In this document: positions 12,301 through 21,967 of the stretch, piece by piece | Position numbering within the stretch: the first letter of the stretch is position 1 | How the letters are laid out: each line of letters opens with the position of its first letter | Source: Haliclona indistincta | Lineage: Eukaryota; Porifera; Demospongiae; Haplosclerida; Chalinidae | Direction: 5' to 3' | DNA: 64,000 bases | NCBI GenBank assembly: GCA_964017065.1 | Contig: OZ024789.1 | Location: 4,405,971-4,469,970 of the forward strand | The notes under the pieces: generated by a model | What the model was told of the DNA's origin: nothing | The model's input: only the letters and a program-made list of their open reading frames with translations | Databases searched by the model: none | Position numbers and translations under genes: made by a program

Positions 12301-12843
12301 ACAAGAGAGGGAGAAGCAGTCATCCTCACTGAGCTAATGCCTACCAGCCTGCGCAGGGAGCTGGAAAGAAGAGTTTTACCACGAGAACAGATTACTTCCA
12401 TTGCCCAAGATGTGGCTTGTGCTCTGCGCTATTTACACCAGTGGAGGCCCTCTCCGATCATCCATCGTGACATCAGCAGTGCCAATGTGCTAATCGAGCC
12501 ACTCCCTAATGGCTGGCGGGCAAAGGTCTCTGATTATGGATCTGCTAACTTCATGAATGCTGTTGCTACAGTAGCTCCAGGTAGCCCAGTTTATGCTGCT
12601 CCTGAGGCTTGCTATCCTGACCAACACTCTCCAAAAATGGACACCTTTAGTTATGGAGTGTTGCTGATGGAGATGTGCATTAGAGAACTCCCTGAATCCA
12701 GTCCAGCACAGAGAGAGGCTCAGATCCTGCAAATCCAGTGGGCAGCCATGGTGCCCCTGGTGAGAACGTGTACTAGTGAGAGACCAGCTGATCGACCCAG
12801 CATGAGGGACATCATGGAGCTACATGTACTCAGGTATATATAG
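9365..12843 (+). CDS. Kelch-repeat / coiled-coil / TKL-like protein kinase
   Basis: Ten exons splice in consistent phase: 9365-9392, 9458-9997, 10189-10352, 10715-10900, 10952-11102, 11393-11511, 11558-11662, 11728-11844, 11911-11985 and 12040-12843. They give about 762 residues. The first exon is only 28 bases and was chosen because its ATG and GTAAG donor fit the phase. Residues 10-360 carry kelch-type blades (repeated aromatic/GG signatures such as FFGG, LFGG, VIVGG, VIFGG). Residues 397-495 are a Glu/Gln/Arg coiled coil, and 520-755 a kinase domain. Key residues: G-loop from 526, Lys 546, helix-C Glu about 564, HRD Asp 639, DYG Asp 660, AAPE, and the C-lobe Arg of ERPADRPSM. All are intact, so it should be catalytically competent. 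It resembles TKL/RIPK-like kinases; the kelch propeller likely selects a partner. Decayed kinase copies lie at 3,771, 31,245 and 48,057. Confidence 0.85.
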
Positions 12844-13677
12844 GCTTATTATCTCACTGTGTGAATGCTCATCACTGTATAGGCTCCATCACAGAGCAGT
12901 GAGCTACTGGTAACCTAAAAAGCTGTGACTGTTCTCAACAGCACGGAACTCTGCCTCATGCAGATACCTGTCACACAGACACAGATATACATGTGACACT
13001 AAAGCATTTTTGTTATAATGTTTTCACTACTTTAAATAGATTTTGATGCAATTCAGTTTCAATGTTGATTGTCAGTGAAAATCAGATTAGAGTTTATGCT
13101 ATGATCACGTTGTGTAATCTGCTGTGGTACACATTGAGTACATCATGTATGCTGTTGGTACTTATTGAGTGAACACTTTGTGATCAGAAACAGCACAGTG
13201 TCGGCACTTCAGCAGCAGCCATTTCATAAGTGACACTAGCGGGCTAATGGTGTGTGTATGTGTCTACCATGCCTATATTACTTCATGGTAACTACTCAAA
13301 ATTCACAATTCATCCTCAATCATAAATTTTGTTATCATATTCAATGCATTATAATTATTACTATGGGTAAATTTAGCAAGTGTGACACTTAAATTAAAAT
13401 TCACTGCATGGGCGATTTGGGTGAGTTATAGTGACAGACTGCCTTTATAGAGGTCAATTTGTTTGAACCTGGTGACAGGTGACTCTTAGCTCAAGCACAG
13501 AGGATCAAACCACCTCTCCACAACAAGAGCACATCACACAGCAAACAGCACTTGATGTCATGCAGCACTGACATCAGCCACACCTGTTGTTAATGCTAAA
13601 TAAGGACTAAGATGGAACCTTAATTATACATTTGTACCTGACCAAGTCATAGCTAGATATCATCACAGACCAGTTAG
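12844..13677. other. 3' flank and promoter interval between kinase and collagen-like gene
   Basis: The first about 350 bases are the 3' UTR or flank of the kinase gene. They recur with the C-lobe fragment at 31,245-31,750. A possible alternative donor (CTCAG|GTATAT) at 12,835 and a downstream CTGTATAG acceptor at about 12,882 could give another C-terminus, as in the related copies. I see no gene in the rest. Confidence 0.45.
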
Positions 13678-13685
13678 TATAAAAG
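13678..13685 (+). promoter_or_regulatory. TATA box of the collagen-like gene
   Basis: TATAAAAG lies 78 bases upstream of the start codon at 13,756, leaving room for a leader of about 45-50 bases. Spacing and sequence fit a focused RNA polymerase II promoter. Confidence 0.6.
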
Positions 13686-13755
13686 CACCATCCAGAATGA
13701 AACACAACCATCACACCAGAGTTCAAGGCTGGCCTTTAGTACATTATCAGGTAAA

Positions 13756-14804
13756 ATGGGACAATTTCAGCTGCAGTGGATTATTCTGGGAGTTGTATTA
13801 TGTGGAGTGAAAGGTGAGATTTGCAGTATGAAAATGACGATACTTTTGCTATGAAATTTTGTACAGTGTGGGCAGCTCCATCTTCGTGTAACAGTGGACA
13901 GGTTGCCAACATAACCTTGTCTTGTTCTGATGATTTAAAGATGTTACAATGTTGTCGTGATGGTCGTGATGGACTGCATGGAAGAGATGGTCTATCAGGA
14001 GCTACTGGTGCACCTGGAACAGACGGACTAAAAGGAGAGCGTGGTGAAAGAGGATACACAGGAAGGCAAGGTTTTAAAGGAAATCGAGGATATGCAGGAG
14101 CTCCAGGAAGAGACGGGCAAAGAGGAGAGTCTGGTAGAAGAGGAGACCGTGGTCATCCTGGAGGAATTGGTGTTCCTGGTCATGCAGGTCAACCTGGGCC
14201 TCCAGGAGCATCGGGAAGAGATGGAGAGAAGGGTAGCCCTGGAGGGATTGGACGTAAAGGAAATCCTGGTTCTGAAGGATTACAAGGAGTTCTAGGAGAA
14301 AATGGGAATGATGGACCACCTGGAATTAAGGGAGCTAAAGGCTCAACTGGACCACAAGGAGAAGTTGGACCTAATGGTGCTACTGGACCACAAGGACCAG
14401 TTGGACCTAAAGGTGCTACTGGACCACAAGGAGCAGTTGGACGTAAAGGTGATACTGGATCACAAGGACTCAGAGGAGACACTGGAATGCAAGGCTCTAA
14501 AGGCGAAACTGGTCAACAAGGACCTGAAGGAATGCAAGGACCTAAAGGTGCCCCGGGACCACAAGGACCCAAAGGTGACACTGGACTTCAAGGGCCTAAA
14601 GGCATGACTGTCATTGGACCAAAAGGATCAAAGGGCGCTAGAGGTGATACTGGACTCCAAGGACCTAAAGGTGCCACTGGATCACAAGGGCATAAAGGCA
14701 TGAAAGGTGAACACTGTCACATCATTGGATCAAAAGGAAACAAAGGTGCTACTGGAAGTCGTGGACCTCCTGGATTCTGCCTATGTGATAGGCATATTCA
14801 ATAG
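13756..14804 (+). CDS. Secreted collagen-like protein
   Basis: Two exons, 13756-13813 and 13867-14804, give 331 residues. Exon 1 encodes an N-terminal signal peptide (MGQFQLQW followed by a hydrophobic run [10 protein letters not shown]). Exon 2 starts with a short Cys-containing segment (CNSG, LSC, QCC), then a long Gly-X-Y triple-helix region of about 260 residues rich in GPKG, GPQG and GRDG triplets. The helix is broken near residue 270 (GMTVIG) and again near 310 (GEHCHIIG). The protein ends [10 protein letters not shown], with no fibrillar or type IV C-terminal domain. The Cys residues at both ends could disulphide-link trimers. The likely role is extracellular matrix or a soluble collagen-tailed protein. 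It is shorter than fibrillar collagens and not a close match to any I recognise. A TATA box precedes it. Confidence 0.85.
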
Positions 14805-14977
14805 TGAAAATTCCTCGGTATATAATTTAATTTGTATTGCTTGTTTTTGAAATTTCATTGTTAAAGAAAGAAGCAGTACAAGTTTACCGCCAAATTCTAA
14901 ATAAAAATACTGACCACGCCTCTGGCACAGTTATACTAGCCCTGAATCTGATCCTAGCCTAGGTCGCGATCATCACA

Positions 14978-17900
14978 ATGGCAAATCTTACTACAGACAC
15001 CATTTGTACGGCGCAGCAACCACCTGCTAGTTTGAAACAGCTTTGTACAGCTCGCCATCTTGCTGTTATCTCAAGAAAAATTGCAGATTGGCGAGCAGTC
15101 TCTCCTTTTTTAGGGCTAACAGAAGCTGACGAATGTGCGATACTAGAATCAAATCCTAATTCCGAAGCACGAAGGATTGCAATGCTGAGAAAATGGAAAC
15201 AGAAAGAAGGAGCAAAGGCCACGTACAAGAGACTGTGTCGAGCATTTCGTGAATGTGAGAGAGCTGACCTAGCAGATTTGGTCGAGCAACTGCTTCTAAC
15301 AGAGAACAGCAGCTCTTCAGATGAAGAAGGTAAATCAGTCTAGTATGCATGCAGTGTGCATGCCCCAACGTTCATGTTGTACCATAATATAAATGCTGGG
15401 GTCCTATGTTGACGCTTAATTCAATTGAAGGACTGCATGAAAGCGAGGGGTGGCGACTCAATACACACTGTACTTGATGCCACAATTGGGATCAAATCTG
15501 CAATCCACTTTAGTTCACATGATACTGTGGATATATGATCGAGCACGGGAATACTGTGGTCATATACAAGCATATAGCACAGACTAATTGATCTACACCA
15601 GCTAGATTACGCATTGATTCTTGACTGCTGTTGTTAGGCAAGTAATTTTGATCCCAATCGTGGCCACAAGTACACATGTACAGTCTATGGTCTCACCACC
15701 CCTGTGGCCATTATTGTGTGGTTGCTGACATAGCAACTATTTACACGACAAACCATAGCCAATAGCAACTGTATACTCAGCTAGCATTCAAATGGCGCTG
15801 CCCTAGCCAACTCGTATTTTGGCATAACACATCGCCATCGCATGTAGGAACTGGACGTCTTTTTGCTCTACTCGATCACCAACATGTGAGCTACACCGTA
15901 ACAGAACGATAAACACTGCACGTGACCACATCTATGCGGCCAATGCATACATAGCTGAATATAATCAACAATCCTTGTGTTGAGGGCTGGAGGCCCTGTT
16001 TAGAATGACTCCCCTGACGTTCCTTAGTGAGGGCCAGAGGCAATGACCCTCCTGACGATCCTTAGGTTTTTAGGGTCTAGGGTTTAGTTTTGTAGGTAGC
16101 ATTCCTCCTGTACCTAACCAAAACCTCGTATGCGAAAGCATGTGCCTCCATATACCGTATTTCTTCTAAAGATTTGGCACCTCCTATTTTTCGGCACCTT
16201 GTCACTGAAATGCGTACTAAACCTCCAAATTTCAGCAAGCACTTTAGTTCTTCGTCATAGCCAGCCAACAGCCAGATGTGAGAAGTCCTGTACTTCAAAG
16301 AACAGAGCTGTAGTCGGATTCTCGTCCAAAACACGTGCTCGCAGCCACACCTCCAATTATTCGGCGCTTCTAGAACTTCTGTCACAATTATCTCCAAATA
16401 TTGGGCAAGCAAATCTGAAATTATTTATTTTGCGCCGAATTTTTAGAAGAAATACGGTAGATAGCTTACCTGCTAATTTGTTGTCATAAATCTGCGAGGC
16501 CTAGATTGTGGGCGTGGTCAAGTGGACTAACATTTGGGAGGCCTGTCTCCAGAGAAACTTTCCAGTTATCTGCCTAGAACTACCAGCTACTTTCTAAAAT
16601 AATGTTTAAGTACAGGTCATTACCAAGGGCCTATTTGCAAAAGTTTTGCATTCGTATAAAATCTTGGATGGCTTGTTGTAGACAGTATTCTCTGTCGTTA
16701 CCTTGGAGTTTGGATCCATCTGTCACTACCTGGCTGATGCTACCAGATATTTTACATTGAAAATTAAATTATACTATACTGTTTCAACGATTCTGTTGAA
16801 CTTTCAGTTAAAATTCATACAATAATGTTCACCTGTAGGATAGTGTTGTTCACCAAACTTTAAAAAATGAACGAATTTCACGAACCCTCGGCGTTTTGCA
16901 AATATTGTAGAGTTAGGAGTTTGCAGCTAGTGCCAACCTGCTTAGCTTATATGCTGTAGCTATATTGAAACTACTGCTGTAAAAAAGATTTCACAAACCC
17001 TTGGCGTGTTGCACATTGTAGAGTTAGCTCCTAGTTATGGCTTTCAGAAGGAGCTTTGCAGCTAAAGCCAACCTGCTTGCTATTGAAACTGTACTGGTAA
17101 ACAGAAGATAGCAAAGTGCTGACCACAAGGACAAGGTGTGTCAAGTGGGCGTGACCGTGAACACGAGTAGGTAGCTATTGCTCTTGGCTTTGATAGGCTA
17201 TTTCTTGAGATGTCTACGCACCCCCAGAGCTGTCCTGCTGTTTAAATGGAATCTACAAGTACCTAGGTAGTCAACTATGGGCGCTTTTGTCGTCAGAGAG
17301 GTCAAAGACGGCCGTTAAGGTGAGCCAACCATACATAACTCGAGAACGAAAGCACTTCAGCAAAATCCACGAGTCAGATTGCAAGCCATTGTCGTGCTAA
17401 GTCTGTTCATACCTTTACCGAGTTTTAGAAGTGAGCGATGGTCTCTGCAGCTCGATGGACAGAACGAATGAACGAAGAACAGATTTCACAAAACCCTCGG
17501 CGTGTTTCACATTGTAAAGTTAGCGTCTTGGTTACGGTTTGCAGAAGGAGCTTTGCAGCTAAAGCCAACCACCCTAGTGCTAACCAGAAGACAGCAAAGT
17601 GCTGAACCACAGGACAAGGTGTGTCAAGTGGGCATGACCGTGAACACTGAGTAGGTAGCCGCATTGCTCATGGCTTTGATAGGCTTTTTCTTGACATATC
17701 TACGCACCCCTAAAGCTGTCCTGAAGTTTAGATGGAATCTACAAGTACCTAGATAGTCAACTATGGCCGATTTTGTCGTCAGAGAGGTCCAAGATGGCCG
17801 TCAAGGTGAGCCAGCTAGCCATAACTCGAGAACGAAAGCACTTTAGCAAAATCCACGAGTCAAATTGCAAGCCCTTGCGGTGCTTATCATGTCATAACTT

Positions 17901-20900
17901 TACCAGCGCGTAAAAGTGATCGCTGTTCTCTGCAGCTCGATGGACAGCGAATTACAAACCAAGTACCGTAACCCTCGCGCATGCGCCGAGGGTTAATAAT
18001 GGCATTGAAGAGCAACAATTTGAGAATCTGGACCTTCTGTGCAACCTCCATAGTCTGCTGGCTCTTGGCTTTACATTAATCAATATGCTCACTCTCTGAT
18101 ACTTAATTGTAATTGAACATTAACATCGTCTTTGCATTGTTCAGTCATGTGATTTAATCAGTTGAAGTGTTCTAAAAGTCTAAATGTGTTTCTTTAATAC
18201 TCAAGCCATAATTATGTGTTCTAAGAGATAATAACCATCTTTACAATTGGGGAGCACTCAGTTGTACAGCAATGTCAAAATTGAGTATGAAAGGCTGATC
18301 CAAGAAGACTACAACCATGAAAGTAGTATAAATGTAGCTAAAACTAAGATAAACTGCTCCCAAATTAAAAATATATTATGTCGAGCACTGTAGCCTGTGT
18401 GTCCCAGAGTCGAGTTTTCATAGATACTGTCTCGGGTAGTGAGTCACTGCTGCAATCATAGCCTGCAATCTAGCTTGCTTTCCACGTTTTATCATGATGA
18501 AAACTTACTGAAATTGTTCTTCCAATATTCTCTGGCGGCCAGGACAGCAAACTGCGCAGCAATAGCGTGGGAATGTGCTCTTTCTACCATTCTTGATGTC
18601 GTCTACAGGCCTCCAAAATGTTTATTTAAGACCTCCTGAAATTTTTTTCTCCAATACGGTATTAGATGAGTATCATTTAAAACTAGCACGTAAGACATCT
18701 ATTGTCATTGAATGCTTACACCCGCCCATGCACCAAGTAAATTTCATTACATCGAAGAGAATTATTCATATCATAGTTTAAGTATAATGAAGTGTCCAAA
18801 TTCTTGTGTGTAGGCAAACGTAAACACATGGCTGCCATCACTCACAAGGCAGCAAATGAAGTGCCGTTTGTCGCTACGGACAAACATGTTTGTAGACAAA
18901 AATTTCACTACCTAAAGTATAATTACACTCATAATACAAATTATTTTTATAACTACACAGGTGAGATAAGTGGTGACTTGCCACCAGATCCTAAAAAGCA
19001 AAAAGAAGATCTGTGTGTTGAGTTTGTGACCAACCTTCGACAGGTGTATAGAACAGACCTACCACCAACTTGGGACCCTCTCCCTCAGTGCAGCCATGTC
19101 AAACTAGCCATGATAAAGAGGAAAGGAAAGCAATATGAATGTGAGACCAAGACAACCGCCGAGAGTAGAGTGAGAGGAGACGTAGACCGAGCTTTGACAG
19201 AAAAGGTACCTGTAGATTTTGATAAGATTTTTGATGCTGGCACTTTCGACAGTGACCGTCAGGTAATTCTAGTTGAAGGAGTGGGCGGAATGGGAAAAAC
19301 AAGTCTTGCCTACCAATATGCCAAGAAATGGGCTGAAGGAAGCTTTAGTGTGTTTGATGCTGTGGTGCTTGTTCGTCTACGAGACTTGAATGAACATGAT
19401 GTATGTGAACAAAAGTTCTGTGGAGTTGATCATATCTTGTCTCAGCTTCTCTTCCTAGCTAGTGGTAACAGAATTCCAACAGAAATGGCTAGACGTCTCT
19501 TTAGTGAACTAAAGGCTCTTCTCATTTTGGATGGCTGGGATGAATCTCCAGCAATGATTCGTAATCCATCCTTTGTTAAAAGTCTGCAGTCAGTTTCTTC
19601 ACAAACTAAAGTACTGATAACCTCTCGACCTGACTTCTCGTTGAATCTTCACAATCTAGCTAACCGAGTAGAAATTCTAGGCTTTGCAAAGAATGATATT
19701 CATAATTACTTTAAGGCAGCATTAGAGTCCCAACTGTCCAGTGACAGTGAAGTGAAGTCTGCTTGTGATAAACTGAGCGATCATTTCCATCGTTACCCAG
19801 AAATTGAAAGCTGTTGCTATGTGCCTCTGAATGCTGCCATTCTAGCGTACATATACCTCAATCGCAACAAGACCTTACCCATCACTCGATGTGAGTTGTT
19901 TCGAGAGCTTGTATTATGCTGCGTAGTTCGTGAACTGAAAACTCGGCAACCCGATAGAGTCCTTGAAAATGTTTCCTCATTTGAGGACCTCCCTGCTGAT
20001 CTCAAGGAACAGTTACACAACCTCAGTAAACTAGCATTTGAGGGAATGATCGATAATAAGATTGTTTTTATACAGAAGGAACTCACATCACTCTCTACAT
20101 TAGGTCTGCTTCATAGTGTCCAGGGGTTTGGATCATTTGGTAGAGAATTAGTCACTTGCAACTTTATCCATCTAGCCGTCCAAGAGCTTCTTGCTGCTTA
20201 CTGTATATCTCAATTAGAACCAGCTGAGCATTATAAACAGTTTATAAATCTATTGCAAAACAATCGCATGTTTCCTGTACTCCAGTTCTACAGTGGTCTG
20301 ACCGGGCTCACCAATGAGGGTGTACGAAACCTTGTTGTCAATGAATTTCAGAGACGTGATGCTGATGAGCAAACGTTTGGCAGAGCATTGCTCGTTATTA
20401 TAAACTGTTTCTTTGAAGCTCAAGTAATTGATGAGGCATTTTATGAGCAAATCACTAATACGCATAGATTAGAAATGGATTTTAGACAAATTTCCTTGAC
20501 TCCAGTGGACTGTCTCTCATTACAATACTTCCTGTCCTCCGTTGGAAGAACGAAAAAAGGAATTCTATCGATAAATCTCGATTCTTGTAGCCTCAATGAT
20601 GACTCCATTAGTCTACTACTTGGAATTTGTTCTGAGCAGACGCTCTCTAAATCTGTTGTTTTGCAGTCTTTAGATACATTGTCTGTAATGGGAAATACTT
20701 ACACAGATACTGGGCTTATTAATTTTGCCAAAGCTCTAGATCTTACCTCCATCAGCACTTTAAAAACATTAAAAATCGGTAATTACTTCGTAACAAACAA
20801 AGGATTCGAGCCACTGCTGGAATCGCTGTCAAGACAACATTCACTGGAGGAGCTGGAATTGCTGTGGTCATCACCACATGATGACAAATCACTGGAGAAA

Positions 20901-21260
20901 ATCGGAGAGTATGCAATGAAAATGAGTAAACTCAAAAAATTAGCAGTGTTTCCTAATCCGTCTTGTATACTACGTAAGCAATTCACATCACAAGAAGCAA
21001 AACAATGGTCCCAAAGTATGATGGATGGTGGGAACTGTCTCATGTATTCTCTTGAGTCCAGTATGGTTGGGCAACTTGTTATGTACATTGTTTTCTATAC
21101 CAAAAGTATGTATGCTTATCATGACCAGGTAATGAGTTCACTAAACGAGACAGAAGACAAAATCAATATCGAAAGAGAAAAGAGAGGTCTCCCTCACTTT
21201 AAATTTGATCCTGAAGTTATGACCCCTGTTGGTGCAGATGAGACTGACTGTAATACATAA
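14978..21260 (+). CDS. NLR-type receptor 1: death domain, NACHT, LRR-like C-terminus
   Basis: Two exons, 14978-15329 and 18961-21260, join in phase (GAAG|GT ... ACACAG|GTGAG) to give 883 residues. Residues 25-112 form a death domain with a Ser-rich acidic tail (SSSSDEE). The NACHT P-loop GVGGMGKTS starts near residue 224, and the Walker B/Mg site LLILDGWDE is near 304. A sensor-like TSRPDF motif follows. The winged-helix/HD region extends to about 600, then a leucine-rich, ribonuclease-inhibitor-like stretch (about 640-800). Sponge NLRs with DEATH or CARD plus NACHT-LRR are an established family, and cytosolic sensing of microbial or damage signals is their expected role. The 3.6-kb intron carries MITEs and direct repeats. 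A close paralog follows at 21,968. An MCM2 exon relic lies just downstream. Extra exons inside the intron cannot be excluded. Confidence 0.88.
16156..16460. mobile_element. Mariner-like MITE in NLR1 intron
   Basis: The ends CCGTATTTCTTCTAAA and TTTAGAAGAAATACGG are inverted copies, each flanked by TA. About 300 bases with TA flanks suggests a Tc1/mariner-type MITE. Interior open frames on both strands are unrelated to known proteins. Confidence 0.7.
16860..17990. repeat. Tandem direct duplication inside NLR1 intron
   Basis: A unit running from about 17,100 to 17,445 (GTGTCAAGTGGGCGTGACCG ... CTGCAGCTCGATGGACAG) is repeated at about 17,590-17,947. Shorter ACGAACCCTCGGCG-like phrases occur at about 16,880, 16,990 and 17,485. 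Part of the unit (AGAGAGGTC ... GGTGAGCCA) reappears inverted at about 41,420-41,530. The block ends with a small GC-rich hairpin (ACCCTCGCGCATGCGCCGAGGGT, 17,970-17,995). It is non-coding. Confidence 0.65.
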
Positions 21261-21509
21261 TTTTTATTTATTCTCGATTGTATTTTTTCATTATCATTAA
21301 CAATTTTATGCAGCAAGACAATTATTTGCGTGGTCTGTTAATTGGGATTGTCTGAGCTGAAAAATTAATAATGCGTACAAACCGAATGCGTATGCAATTT
21401 ACAGAGCTCACTCTCCTTGTCACATTATGTGCTCCTGATACTATACAGTGTAACATGTTCTCAATCCTAGACAGATTCTTGTTCATGGATATACACTGTA
21501 TAAATATCA

Positions 21510-21640
21510 TGTGAGAGATACCTTCTTCACTCTGATTACCATGTTGACATCCTCATCCAGCACATAGACAGAAGATGCAGAGATACATGTACAAATGGTA
21601 CAGTGCCAGTATGCTTTAGAAGATGACATGCCCAAGAGTG
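21510..21640 (-). pseudogene. Relic of an MCM2 exon
   Basis: On the minus strand it encodes [11 protein letters not shown] and retains bases matching the MCM2 exon at 28,569-28,751, including the CTTCTTCA donor-side end and a CAGTGCCAGTATGC acceptor-side end, with two internal deletions. It lies 250 bases past NLR1, whereas the MCM2 gene lies 270 bases past NLR2. It therefore looks like material carried along when the NLR was duplicated. Confidence 0.75.
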
Positions 21641-21967
21641 GTATGACCGGATGGCACACAATCAGTTCAGTGCTAACATTTGTGTTGGAAACATTCTGGA
21701 TAGTTAGCTTTAGCATGCATGCAGCAACAAGCTGATGTGAAAAAAAATAATTTACATCAGTTGTAGCCATTCATTCGTTTTCATTAATGAAAACAGTCTT
21801 ATATCTCAGCTGAGTACCTGCTGTTATACGGGACACAAGCAACATAACAAAAGTGTTAATATAGCCAGAATAGTATCGATCAATCAAATTCACAACTCGA
21901 TTCACAACAATGCATTATTGAGCCACGCCCTTACTCTACTCGAAAAGTGGGCGAGAATTCTACGGGA

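Noticed and set aside
16077..16489. Open frames on both strands over 16.1-16.5 kb
   Set aside because: They overlap the mariner-like MITE and share no similarity with known proteins.
18792..18960. Upstream extension of the NLR1 second exon
   Set aside because: Open by chance; the ACACAG acceptor at 18,960 and phase match to the death-domain exon are shared by NLR2, whose upstream sequence differs.
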